NCBI GenBank assembly: GCA_002361875.1
Contig: DERX01000038.1
Span: 1-12,844 of the forward strand
Direction: 5' to 3'
Origin: Ruminococcaceae bacterium UBA3329
GTDB taxonomy: Bacteria > Bacillota > Clostridia > Oscillospirales > Acutalibacteraceae
Length of the DNA stretch: 12,844 bases
Shown here: piece after piece, positions 5,895-12,844 of the stretch
How positions within the stretch are numbered: position 1 is the stretch's first letter
How the letters are laid out: each line of letters opens with the position of its first letter
Made by a program: the position numbers and the translations under genes
The notes under the pieces: generated by a model
Told to the model about the DNA's origin: nothing
The model's input: the letters and a program-made list of their open reading frames with translations, nothing else
The model's database searches: none

Positions 5895-6308
5895 ATGAAA
5901 CACCTGCACTTGAGCGATGAAATAAAAAAGGAAATTTCCTTTATAACAGCGTGGGTTGTAATTTTCAGCGCTGTTATGCAGGGCATATTTTTAATTCTGC
6001 ACTTTTTCGGCGTCGCAAAATGGGATTACACCGCAATTCTCGGCAACTTGCTCGGCGCAGTTTTTTCGGTTCTGAATTTCGTATTCTTAGGCTTTACAGT
6101 TGAAACTGCCGTAAATAAAGACGAGCAAAAGGCGCAGGCGTCAATGAGAATTTCACGGCTTCTTCGCAACCTTATGATAGGCGCGGTTGTTATTGTGGGC
6201 ATATATGCTCCGATATTCAATGTCTGGACTACGGCTCTGCCTTTCTTTTTCCCTAAAATAGGAATACTTATTCGTTCAAAAATTAAAGATAAGAAAAATA
6301 TCGGATGA
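5895..6308 (+). CDS. atpI: AtpI-like ATP synthase accessory membrane protein
   Basis: 137 residues with four hydrophobic segments (about 15-38, 45-70, 90-106, 109-127) joined by a charged loop at 74-90 and ending in a lysine-rich tail. The length, topology and position just before the a-subunit gene fit the ATP synthase subunit I family, which helps assemble the c ring in other bacteria and has been linked to Mg2+ supply. The family has little conserved sequence, so the call rests largely on context. The ATG follows an AAAGGAG site with a 9-base gap. The gene ends 14 bases before atpB and is the first of the operon. Confidence 0.75.
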   Translation: MKHLHLSDEIKKEISFITAWVVIFSAVMQGIFLILHFFGVAKWDYTAILGNLLGAVFSVLNFVFLGFTVETAVNKDEQKAQASMRISRLLRNLMIGAVVIVGIYAPIFNVWTTALPFFFPKIGILIRSKIKDKKNIG

Positions 6309-6322
6309 AGAGGTGAATAAAT

Positions 6323-7219
6323 ATGGCTCACAGCAGCCGTTTCAAAATAACAGACGCACTTTTGATTGTTATGATGATTTTACCGTTGCTCACGGCAATC
6401 GTTATTAAAATCCTCACAAACCCTGAGTCGGAAGGAATTGCAATTTCGGGTGCGCTTGTGTATTTTACAATTCCGATGCCGAAATGGGATTTGCCAATTA
6501 CCGAATCTCAGGTAAATTCATGGCTTATAATGATTTCGATTTTGGGACTTTGCCTTTATTTAACCCACGGCCTTTCCCCGAAGGCAGAAACAAAGCGTCA
6601 GCATTTGGCGGAATACATTGTAACGAAAACAGAAGAGCTTGTTCACGAAAATATGGGTGAGTTTTTCAGCGGCTTTGCTCCGTTTATCGGTGCAATCCTT
6701 GCTCTTTCGGCATTTTCGTCGCTCTCATCTCTTTTGGGAATTTTCCCGCCGACCTCTGACCTCAATGTAATTGCAGGCTGGGCAATTCTTGTTTTTATTC
6801 TCATAACCTATTACAAGCTCAAATGCGGCTTCGGTTATTACATTAAAAGCTTTACGGAGCCGATTGCTCTTTTAACGCCCTTTAACATTATCGGTGAAAT
6901 TGCAACGCCAGTGTCAATGACTTTCCGTCACTACGGAAACATTGTTTCGGGTTCTGTTATTTCGGCTCTTATTGCAGCAGGACTTCGTATTCTCTCCTCA
7001 TGGATTTTCGGCTGGCTTCCCGGGGCTATCGGCGAATTTCCGTTCCTGCGAATAGGACTTCCTGCCATTCTTTCCGCTTATTTCGACGTATTCAGCGGAT
7101 GCTTGCAGGCGTTCATCTTCTCAATTCTTACAATGATAAATATTTCGGGCGGATTTGATTTTGATATCTACACCGCACGAAAAAACAAAAAATTAAGTAA
7201 AAAGCAAAAAGTAAACTAA
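6323..7219 (+). CDS. atpB: F1Fo ATP synthase subunit a
   Basis: A 298-residue polytopic membrane protein that forms the stator half of the ion path against the c ring. The essential stator arginine is R202 in TFRHYGN, matching E. coli R210; the QAFIFSILTM block near the C terminus is also typical. The position of E. coli E219 appears to be occupied by serine (RHYGNIVSGSV), as is usual for many clostridial a subunits. The tail after the last helix is lysine-rich. The ATG follows GAGGTGA with good spacing, 14 bases after the AtpI-like gene. The sequence alone does not tell whether H+ or Na+ is transported; the c subunit is more informative. Confidence 0.95.
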   Translation: MAHSSRFKITDALLIVMMILPLLTAIVIKILTNPESEGIAISGALVYFTIPMPKWDLPITESQVNSWLIMISILGLCLYLTHGLSPKAETKRQHLAEYIVTKTEELVHENMGEFFSGFAPFIGAILALSAFSSLSSLLGIFPPTSDLNVIAGWAILVFILITYYKLKCGFGYYIKSFTEPIALLTPFNIIGEIATPVSMTFRHYGNIVSGSVISALIAAGLRILSSWIFGWLPGAIGEFPFLRIGLPAILSAYFDVFSGCLQAFIFSILTMINISGGFDFDIYTARKNKKLSKKQKVN

Positions 7220-7255
7220 ATAAATTTACAAATTAAAATTACGGAGGTAATTAAA

Positions 7256-7555
7256 ATGTTAGAACTCGCAATCGGTATTATTTTATGCGGATGTGCCATC
7301 GGTGCAGGTCTTGCGCTTATCGCAGGTATCGGCCCCGGTATCGGTGAAGGTAACGCGGTTGCCAAAGCTTGTGAGGCTATCGGCAGACAGCCCGAAAGCA
7401 AAGGCTCTGTTATGTCTACCCTTTTCATCGGCTGTGCTCTTGCAGAAACAACAGGTGTTTACGGCTTCGTTACGGGACTTCTTCTTATGTTCGTTGTTCC
7501 GAGGATGCTTGTTAACATCCTTATCAACGCATTAGTTGCAAACGGTGTTTTATAA
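7256..7555 (+). CDS. atpE: F1Fo ATP synthase subunit c (two-carboxylate type)
   Basis: 99 residues, two hydrophobic helices joined by the conserved polar loop RQPE (44-47). Multiple copies form the rotor ring. The ion-binding carboxylate is E64 in ALAETTG, with T65, T66 and Y69 in the positions of the Na+ ligands known from Ilyobacter tartaricus (E65, S66, T67, Y70). The inner helix has E31 in GIGEG, where the Ilyobacter protein has Q32. This E/E pair is the two-carboxylate arrangement described for Fusobacterium nucleatum. Na+ coupling is therefore plausible but inferred. The protein is about ten residues longer than the 89-residue Ilyobacter subunit, through a hydrophobic C-terminal extension. 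A strong ACGGAGG site precedes the ATG. Confidence 0.96.
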   Translation: MLELAIGIILCGCAIGAGLALIAGIGPGIGEGNAVAKACEAIGRQPESKGSVMSTLFIGCALAETTGVYGFVTGLLLMFVVPRMLVNILINALVANGVL

Positions 7556-7571
7556 TAGGAGTGAAACTTAA

Positions 7572-8078
7572 ATGCAAACCTTGGAAATCATTTCGGTAAA
7601 TATTTGGCAGATTTTGATTTCCCTTGCAAACCTTGTAATACTCTTTCTGTTGCTTAAGCACTTTCTCTACAAGCCTGTAAAAAAAGTGCTTGCCCAAAGG
7701 CAAAAGGCTATTGACGACCAATATAAGGACGCCGACAAAGCCAAAAAAGCCGCAGAAGAAGAGCGCGATATTTGGGAGCAGAAAATGCAAAGTGCAGAAA
7801 CGAAAGCAAATGAAATTTTGCAAAATGCAACTGCAAATGCATCCAGACGCAGCGACGCTATTATTGCCGAGGCTAAGGATAAAGCGGACGGAATTATGCG
7901 TAATGCAGAAAATGAAGCGGAGCTTCAGCGCATCAAGGCAGAGGATGACATTAAGAACGATATTGTTGACCTTTCCGCCGCTCTTACCGAAAAACTGCTT
8001 TCCCGTGAAATCAACGCTGACGACCACAAAGCCTTTATTGATTCATTCATTGAGGATATAGGTGGCGAAAATGAGTGA
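7572..8078 (+). CDS. atpF: F1Fo ATP synthase subunit b
   Basis: 168 residues: one N-terminal membrane helix (about 11-30), a KPVKKVLAQRQ block typical of the b subunit just after it, then a long charged helix rich in alanine, glutamate and lysine (about 40-140) that forms the peripheral stalk, and a C-terminal part that meets delta. It links the a subunit to F1 and resists rotor torque. Only one b-type gene is present, so the stalk is probably a homodimer. The ATG is served by AGGAG 10 bases upstream. Its end overlaps the start of atpH by 8 bases (ATGAGTGA), which suggests translational coupling. Confidence 0.95.
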   Translation: MQTLEIISVNIWQILISLANLVILFLLLKHFLYKPVKKVLAQRQKAIDDQYKDADKAKKAAEEERDIWEQKMQSAETKANEILQNATANASRRSDAIIAEAKDKADGIMRNAENEAELQRIKAEDDIKNDIVDLSAALTEKLLSREINADDHKAFIDSFIEDIGGENE

Positions 8079-8601
8079 TATTTGTAAAGAATACGGCGAA
8101 GCTCTTTTTGCATTGGGATTTGAAGAAAATTGCCTTGACGAGATTAAAAAAGACCTTGATTTAATAAAAGATGTATTTGAAGAAACACCCGAATATGCCG
8201 ACTTTTTGCAAAGCCCTGCCGTTCCGAAGGCAGAAAGGCTTAAGTCAATAAACGAGGCTTTCGAAAATAGGGTTTCGGAATATACACTGTCTTTTTTGTC
8301 AATCCTCTGCGAAAAAGGGAGAAGTACGCTTTTCGGTGACTGTGCCGAAGAGTTTTGCAAGCTTTACGAAGAGAGCAAAAATATTTCTCTTGCAAGGGTT
8401 TTCAGTCCCGTTCCTTTAAGCAAAGAGCAAAAGGAACGCTTAAAATTAAAATTGGAAAAACAAAACGGACATTCCGTAAAAATGGAATGTTTTATTGATG
8501 AGACACTTCTCGGCGGCGTGCTTATTGACATTGACGGCACGCAAATTGACGGCACACTCAAACGCCGTTTACAAAACATCAAGGAAGTGATGAACAAATG
8601 A
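8071..8601 (+). CDS. atpH: F1 ATP synthase subunit delta
   Basis: 176 residues, close to the family length of about 180. The N-terminal region (1-105) is the helical domain that caps the alpha N termini, and the C-terminal part contains LLGGVLIDIDGTQIDGT, the typical end motif ahead of the last helix. The ATG at 8071 is chosen over the in-frame GTG at 8062 because AGGTGG at 8060-8065 sits 5 bases before it and would overlap the GTG. The gene overlaps atpF by 8 bases and atpA by 4 (ATGA), so translation of all three is probably coupled. Confidence 0.94.
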   Translation: MSDICKEYGEALFALGFEENCLDEIKKDLDLIKDVFEETPEYADFLQSPAVPKAERLKSINEAFENRVSEYTLSFLSILCEKGRSTLFGDCAEEFCKLYEESKNISLARVFSPVPLSKEQKERLKLKLEKQNGHSVKMECFIDETLLGGVLIDIDGTQIDGTLKRRLQNIKEVMNK

Positions 8602-10091
8602 GTCAGAAAACTGATGAAATAAGCAGTATTTTAAAAGAACAGATTAAAGGCTATAAAGACCGTGTCGAAATGACCGAAACAGGTACGGTAATACTTGTCG
8701 GCGACGGTATTGCAAGGGTTTACGGTCTTAGAAACTGTATGGCAAATGAGCTTTTGGAATTTGACGACGGAAGCTTCGGTATGGCTCAAAACCTTGAAAC
8801 GAACAGCGTTTCGGTTGCCATTCTTTCAAACAAAAACAACATCCGTGAAGGCTCTACCGTCCGCAGAACAGGCAGAGTTTTATCCGTTCCCGTAGGCGAA
8901 GGGTTTCTCGGCAGAATTGTTGACGCACTCGGAAATCCCATTGACGGTAAAGGTCCAATTGAAAGTTCAGGCACAAGGCCCATTGAGTCCGAAGCACCAG
9001 GAATTATTGAAAGAAAGAGCGTAAGCGTTCCTCTTCAAACGGGAATTAAGGCTATTGACAGTATGATTCCAATAGGTCGCGGTCAGCGTGAGCTTATAAT
9101 CGGCGACAGGCAGACAGGTAAAACCGAAATTGTCATCGACACCATTATAAATCAAAAGAATACAGATGTTATTTGCATCTATGTAGCAATAGGTCAAAAG
9201 AGCACCTCCGTTGTTCAGTTTGCTCAGGAGCTTACAAAAGCAGGTGCAATGGATTACACAATTATTGTTTCAGCGTCTGCGTCCGAAAGCGCTCCGCTCC
9301 AATATGTTGCACCCTATTCGGGCTGTGCAATGGCTGAGTACTTCAGAGAACTGGGCAAAGATGTACTGATAATTTACGACGACCTTTCAAAGCACGCAGT
9401 TGCATACCGTGCACTGTCTTTGCTTATCCGCCGTCCCCCGGGACGTGAGGCTTACCCAGGCGACGTATTCTATCTTCATTCAAGACTGCTTGAAAGAGCG
9501 GCTTGCGTTGCCCCAGAATACGGCGGCGGCTCAATTACTGCTCTTCCGATTATCGAAACACAGGCAGGAGATGTTTCGGCCTACATTCCGACTAATGTAA
9601 TTTCAATTACAGACGGTCAGATTTTCCTTGAAACAGAGCTTTTCCATTCCGGAATTATGCCCGCTATCAACCCCGGTATTTCCGTCAGCCGTGTCGGCGG
9701 TTCGGCACAGCTTAAGGCTATGAAAAAGGTATCGGGCGAACTTAAGCTTCTTTATTCGCAATACAGAGAATTACAGGCATTCTCGCAATTCGGTTCTGAC
9801 CTTGACGCTGACACAAAGGCAAGACTTGCACTCGGTGAGCGAATTGTTGAGGTCTTAAAGCAGAACAGAAATTCACCCGTAAGGGCAGGCTGTCAGGTTG
9901 CAATTGTTTATGCAGTAATTAACGGCTATCTTGACAATGTTGCAGTTAAGGATGTACACCAATATGAACAGGATTTATTCGCCTGTCTCGAAAACAAATA
10001 CAGCGAGCTTCTTGAACGCTTTGAAGCGGGATATTATGAAGAATCGGACGTTGAGACGCTTAAAAAGGCTCTTAATGAAATGCAGAGGTGA
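8598..10091 (+). CDS. atpA: F1 ATP synthase subunit alpha
   Basis: 497 residues, near the usual 500-510. The P-loop GDRQTGKT is at 169-176, the same numbering as in E. coli, and SVSRVGGSAQ places the arginine finger at R365, which completes the catalytic site on beta. The beta-barrel, nucleotide-binding and C-terminal helical domains are all present with no break. The alpha nucleotide sites are regulatory and non-catalytic. The ATG overlaps the atpH stop (ATGA) and is preceded by AAGGAAGTGA. Confidence 0.98.
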   Translation: MSQKTDEISSILKEQIKGYKDRVEMTETGTVILVGDGIARVYGLRNCMANELLEFDDGSFGMAQNLETNSVSVAILSNKNNIREGSTVRRTGRVLSVPVGEGFLGRIVDALGNPIDGKGPIESSGTRPIESEAPGIIERKSVSVPLQTGIKAIDSMIPIGRGQRELIIGDRQTGKTEIVIDTIINQKNTDVICIYVAIGQKSTSVVQFAQELTKAGAMDYTIIVSASASESAPLQYVAPYSGCAMAEYFRELGKDVLIIYDDLSKHAVAYRALSLLIRRPPGREAYPGDVFYLHSRLLERAACVAPEYGGGSITALPIIETQAGDVSAYIPTNVISITDGQIFLETELFHSGIMPAINPGISVSRVGGSAQLKAMKKVSGELKLLYSQYRELQAFSQFGSDLDADTKARLALGERIVEVLKQNRNSPVRAGCQVAIVYAVINGYLDNVAVKDVHQYEQDLFACLENKYSELLERFEAGYYEESDVETLKKALNEMQR

Positions 10092-10097
10092 TAAAGC

Positions 10098-10901
10098 GTG
10101 GGAGCAGACATTAAAGCATTGCGTTCACGCATAAAGAGCGTTGACTCCACCCTGCATTTAACAAAGGCTATGGGTCTTGTTGCGTCGTCAAAAATCCGAA
10201 AAGCGAATATCTCTATGGCAAAAAGCCGTGATTACGCATCAGCTGTTCAAAATACGGTTGAAGTTTTGAGTTTAAGCCCCGAATGTGCAAAAAGCCCTTA
10301 TATGAGAGAAAATGACGGCACACGCATAAGGATTATTGTCATTGCAGGTGACAGAGGCCTTGCAGGCGGTTACAATGCAAATGTTTTCCGTCTTGCAAGC
10401 GAATACCCCGACGCTGAATTTATCTCCATAGGCAAGCGTGCCTGCGAGCGTTTCGGTGCTGAAGCCAACTCCTCTGAAAGCTTTTCTTATGCAGACGCAA
10501 AATCACTTTGCGACACTCTTTGTAAAGACTTTTGCGAAGATAAATTCGACCGTTTAGGGATTATCAGCACAAAATATGTTTCTATGATGACGCAGGAAGC
10601 ACAGATTTCTTGGGTACTGCCTATAAAACGGTCGGAAAACAAAGGTAATGTTGGCGTAATTTTTGAGCCTGACGAAATGACGGTTTTGAATACTGCCGTT
10701 CCCGAATATGTTGCAGGAATACTCATAGCGTCACTTCGTGAAAGCTTTGCAAGCGAAGTTGCGGCAAGGCGTATGGCAATGGACTCGGCAGGCAAGAACG
10801 CCCAGCAGATGATAGACAGCTTACAGCTTGAATATAACCGTGCACGCCAAGGCGCAATTACTCAGGAAATTACAGAAATTGTTGCCGGCAGCGGCACATA
10901 A
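10098..10901 (+). CDS. atpG: F1 ATP synthase subunit gamma (GTG start)
   Basis: 267 residues, slightly shorter than the common 280-290. The N terminus GADIKALRSRIKSV and the AMGLVASSKIRKA block form the rotor coiled coil. The central part carries the Rossmann-like fold (IIVIAGDRGLAGGYN), and the C-terminal helix contains RRMAMDSAGKNA and RQGAITQEITEIV, both family hallmarks. The protein turns inside the alpha3-beta3 ring. The start is GTG at 10098, 6 bases after the atpA stop, with GAGGTGA overlapping that stop as ribosome site. The alternative starts in the frame are too far downstream. Confidence 0.96.
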   Translation: MGADIKALRSRIKSVDSTLHLTKAMGLVASSKIRKANISMAKSRDYASAVQNTVEVLSLSPECAKSPYMRENDGTRIRIIVIAGDRGLAGGYNANVFRLASEYPDAEFISIGKRACERFGAEANSSESFSYADAKSLCDTLCKDFCEDKFDRLGIISTKYVSMMTQEAQISWVLPIKRSENKGNVGVIFEPDEMTVLNTAVPEYVAGILIASLRESFASEVAARRMAMDSAGKNAQQMIDSLQLEYNRARQGAITQEITEIVAGSGT

Positions 10902-10915
10902 AAGGAGTGAAATCC

Positions 10916-12313
10916 ATGTCAAAAACTACACAAGGCACCGTTTCACAGGTTATGGGACCTGTTGTTGATGTGTCTTTCAGCGAAGGCAATTTGCCTGCTA
11001 TATACAATGCGCTTACAATGCCCATAGGCGAGCGTACTCTTACAGTTGAGGTTGCACAGCACATCGGTGACAACACCGCGCGCTGTATTGCAATGGCGTC
11101 GACAGACGGACTTAAAAGAGGCACTCCCGTTACCGACACAGGCAGAGCAATTAGTGTTCCCGTAGGCAGAGAAACTCTCGGCAGAATATTTAATGTTCTC
11201 GGCGAAGCGGTTGACAATAAACCCGACCCCGAAACAGCAGAGCGTTGGAACATTCACCGCCCTGCCCCGTCATTTAACGAGCTTTCAACCTCAACAGAAA
11301 TACTTGAAACAGGAATTAAGGTTATTGACCTTATTTGCCCATATTCAAAAGGCGGTAAAATCGGTCTTTTCGGCGGCGCAGGTGTCGGCAAAACCGTTCT
11401 TATTATGGAGCTTATCAATAATGTTGCAAAGGAGCATGGCGGACTTTCAGTATTTACAGGCGTTGGTGAGAGAACCCGTGAGGGTAATGACCTTTACAAC
11501 GAAATGACTGAATCGGGCGTTCTTAATAACACAGCCCTTGTTTACGGTCAGATGAACGAGCCGCCCGGAGCAAGAATGAGAGTTGCGCTTTCGGGTCTTA
11601 CCGTTGCGGAATATTTCCGTGATGAAGAAAATCAGGACGTGCTTTTGTTTATCGACAATATTTTCCGATTCACACAGGCTGGCTCTGAGGTTTCTGCACT
11701 TCTAGGCAGAATGCCGTCAGCCGTTGGATATCAGCCTACACTTGCCAATGAAATGGGCGCATTACAGGAAAGAATTACATCTACAAAAAAGGGTTCGATT
11801 ACATCAATTCAGGCGGTTTATGTTCCTGCCGACGACCTTACCGACCCTGCCCCTGCAACAACATTTGCCCACCTTGACGCTACAACGGTTTTATCCCGTG
11901 CTATTTCCTCACAGGGTATTTACCCTGCCGTTGACCCGCTTGAGTCAACAAGCCGTATCCTCTCCCCTGATGTTTTGGGCGAGGAACATTACACGGTTGC
12001 AAAAGAGGTTCAGCGTATTTTACAGCGTTACAATGAGCTCATGGATATTATTGCGATTATGGGTATGGATGAGCTTTCGGACGAAGATAAACTGCTTGTT
12101 CAGAGAGCAAGGAAAATCCAAAGATTTTTGTCACAGCCGTTCCATGTTTCCGAGAAATTTACGGGTATTGAGGGCACTTATGTTCCGCTCAAAGAAACTA
12201 TCCGCGGATTTAAAGAGATTATTGAGGGTAAGCACGACGATTTGCCCGAATCAGCATTCCTGTTTGTAGGCACAATTGACGAAGCAGTCGAAAAGGCAAA
12301 GAGGACGAACTGA
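10916..12313 (+). CDS. atpD: F1 ATP synthase subunit beta (catalytic)
   Basis: 465 residues, the expected size. It holds the catalytic P-loop GGAGVGKT (153-160), TGVGERTREGND with the catalytic glutamate E185, LLFIDNIFRFTQAGSE (243-258), and the DELSEED-type lever motif as DELSDED (385-391). It makes or splits ATP at the beta-alpha interfaces. An in-frame GTG at 10907 is rejected as start because it falls inside the AAAGGAG ribosome site, which is 8 bases from the ATG at 10916. The stop overlaps the atpC start by one base (TGATG). Confidence 0.98.
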   Translation: MSKTTQGTVSQVMGPVVDVSFSEGNLPAIYNALTMPIGERTLTVEVAQHIGDNTARCIAMASTDGLKRGTPVTDTGRAISVPVGRETLGRIFNVLGEAVDNKPDPETAERWNIHRPAPSFNELSTSTEILETGIKVIDLICPYSKGGKIGLFGGAGVGKTVLIMELINNVAKEHGGLSVFTGVGERTREGNDLYNEMTESGVLNNTALVYGQMNEPPGARMRVALSGLTVAEYFRDEENQDVLLFIDNIFRFTQAGSEVSALLGRMPSAVGYQPTLANEMGALQERITSTKKGSITSIQAVYVPADDLTDPAPATTFAHLDATTVLSRAISSQGIYPAVDPLESTSRILSPDVLGEEHYTVAKEVQRILQRYNELMDIIAIMGMDELSDEDKLLVQRARKIQRFLSQPFHVSEKFTGIEGTYVPLKETIRGFKEIIEGKHDDLPESAFLFVGTIDEAVEKAKRTN

Positions 12314-12576
12314 TGAACACATTTTTACTTGTTATTGCGTCCCCGGACGGCAACAGCTTTGAGGGCGAGGCGACGGGACTGTACCTTAGAGGGAGCGAGG
12401 GCGACCTTGCGGTGCTCTCTCATCACATTCCGTTTATTACCTCGGTAGTCCCCTGCGACTGCAAAGTAACTTTACCTGATGAAACCGAAAAAATCGGTCA
12501 TACAGACGGCGGTATTTTAACGGTTGCCGAAGATAAAGTAACCTTGCTTTCAGGCAGTTTCGCTTGGAATGAATAA
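12313..12576 (+). CDS. atpC: F1 ATP synthase subunit epsilon lacking the C-terminal domain
   Basis: 87 residues against about 130-140 in most bacteria. Residues 1-84 are a complete N-terminal beta-sandwich domain: LVIASPDGNSFEGEA at the start, then LRGSEGDLAVLSHHIPFIT, and GGILTVAEDKVTLLSG at the end. This domain binds gamma and the c ring. The stop comes where the two-helix C-terminal domain would start, so the part that inhibits ATP hydrolysis and binds ATP in Bacillus-type enzymes is absent. The stop is followed after 19 bases by the operon terminator and no helical domain is found in another frame, so this appears to be the true end. The gene overlaps atpD by one base. Confidence 0.93.
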   Translation: MNTFLLVIASPDGNSFEGEATGLYLRGSEGDLAVLSHHIPFITSVVPCDCKVTLPDETEKIGHTDGGILTVAEDKVTLLSGSFAWNE

Positions 12577-12595
12577 ATAGAATAAAAAGCAAAGG

Positions 12596-12647
12596 AAAAG
12601 CCAAAATTCACGAACAATTGAGTTTTGGCTTTTATTTTAATTTTCTT
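12596..12647 (+). terminator. Rho-independent terminator of the atp operon
   Basis: 12596-12609 pairs with 12620-12633 over 14 base pairs (one T:G) around a 10-base loop; the core is AAAAGCCAAAA / TTTTGGCTTTT. The 3' arm runs into TTTTATTTTAATTTTCTT. The A-rich start and T-rich end allow it to act on both strands. It begins 20 bases after the atpC stop. Confidence 0.92.
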
Positions 12648-12666
12648 GTATGAAACTTCATTTTGC

Positions 12667-12716
12667 GTTCCGATAAAAATACTGCAAATTTATTCGGAAC
12701 GGAGAATTAAGTTCCG
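12667..12716. repeat. Interleaved inverted repeats with GTTCCG/CGGAAC cores
   Basis: GTTCCGATAAA (12667-12677) pairs with TTTATTCGGAAC (12689-12700) apart from one extra T. The same right arm, CGGAAC (12695-12700), also pairs with GTTCCG at 12711-12716, so two alternative hairpins share an arm. The cores match those of the inverted repeats at 241-264 and 287-306 at the other end of the window, which suggests one family of short palindromic elements. There is no T tract, so it is not a terminator. Confidence 0.5.
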
Positions 12717-12739
12717 TACGGGTACATTTAACTACAAAT

Positions 12740-12779
12740 TTCAATTCAATGTGCAAAAATTCAATTCAATATACAAACA
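12740..12779. repeat. Tandem repeat, two 20-bp units
   Basis: Units at 12740-12759 and 12760-12779 both begin TTCAATTCAAT and agree at 17 of 20 positions. A CAAATTTCA just before and ACATTCA just after echo the unit's end, so the array may be about 2.5 copies. It is AT-rich and gene-free. Function unknown; slippage or a paired binding site are possible. Confidence 0.65.
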
Positions 12780-12781
12780 TT

Positions 12782-12807
12782 CAGGGCATACCAAACGGTA
12801 TGCCCTG
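12782..12807. repeat. Perfect 11-bp-arm hairpin near the right edge
   Basis: CAGGGCATACC (12782-12792) is exactly complementary to GGTATGCCCTG (12797-12807) around AAAC. On the plus strand it is followed by TTTGAATGAATAATTTTT, a broken T tract that could make it a weak terminator; the minus-strand side lacks T runs. CATT (12778-12781) and AATG (12812-12815) can extend the stem past a small internal loop. What lies beyond the window would decide whether it ends a convergent gene. Confidence 0.55.
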
Positions 12808-12844
12808 TTTGAATGAATAATTTTTGGGTTAATGCTTAACGCCT

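Noticed and set aside
8062..8070. GTG at 8062 as start of atpH
   Set aside because: It falls within the AGGTGG ribosome site; the ATG at 8071 has correct spacing and gives the usual family length.
10907..10915. GTG at 10907 as start of atpD
   Set aside because: It lies within AAAGGAGTG, which serves as the ribosome site for the ATG at 10916, and the extension has no family counterpart.
12577..12660. Frameshifted remainder of a full-length epsilon C-terminal domain
   Set aside because: Only 19 bases separate the atpC stop from the terminator stem and no frame after it encodes the expected helical segment.
12740..12779. CRISPR-like array
   Set aside because: The 20-bp units are directly adjacent with no spacers and no cas genes are present.
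12625..12816. Plus-strand open frame of 63 codons after the atp operon
   Set aside because: It starts inside the terminator stem, contains the tandem repeat and most of the final hairpin, and has no ribosome site.

Overview
The window looks like chromosomal DNA of an anaerobic, low-to-mid GC Firmicute of the Clostridia, probably an uncultured gut Oscillospiraceae/Ruminococcaceae-type organism. The basis is an atp operon in the order I-B-E-F-H-A-G-D-C, consistent AGGAG-type ribosome binding sites, sigma-A-like promoters, and a small beta-glycoside utilisation cluster (GPH symporter plus GH2 enzyme) of the kind common in gut Clostridia. This is inference from gene content, not a database match.

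Layout. Positions 1-105 hold the 3' part of tRNA-Leu(CAG) and its terminator. Positions 106-359 hold no gene I can support, but contain two strong inverted repeats that look like dispersed intergenic elements. Positions 360-4433 (minus strand, transcribed right to left) form a tight three-gene unit: a GH2 beta-glycosidase, a GPH-family sugar:cation symporter and a DUF5662-like histidine-rich protein. Upstream of it lies a 205-bp region dense in inverted repeats (4434-4638). A cytoplasmic calcineurin-like metallophosphoesterase follows on the same strand (4639-5604) with its own promoter. The 290-bp divergent region 5605-5894 holds that promoter plus two tandem plus-strand promoters for the ATP synthase operon; the proximal one is straddled by two TGAC-N5-GTCA sites. 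Positions 5895-12576 (plus strand) hold nine genes for the complete F1Fo ATP synthase and its AtpI-like assembly protein, closed by a strong terminator at 12596-12647. Positions 12648-12844 are gene-free and contain inverted and tandem repeats.

How the genes work together. The symporter would import a beta-linked glycoside (galactoside or hexuronide) with Na+ or H+, and the cytoplasmic GH2 enzyme would hydrolyse it. The ATP synthase interconverts an ion gradient and ATP. Its c subunit carries a second carboxylate (E31) beside the ion-binding E64, which resembles the two-carboxylate Na+ site described for Fusobacterium nucleatum, so the machine may be Na+-coupled. Its epsilon subunit ends at 87 residues and lacks the whole C-terminal regulatory helical domain. 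These two traits and the operator-like promoter are the most interesting points. I see no clearly new multi-gene system: no CRISPR array, no transposase, and no recognisable defence or secretion locus.
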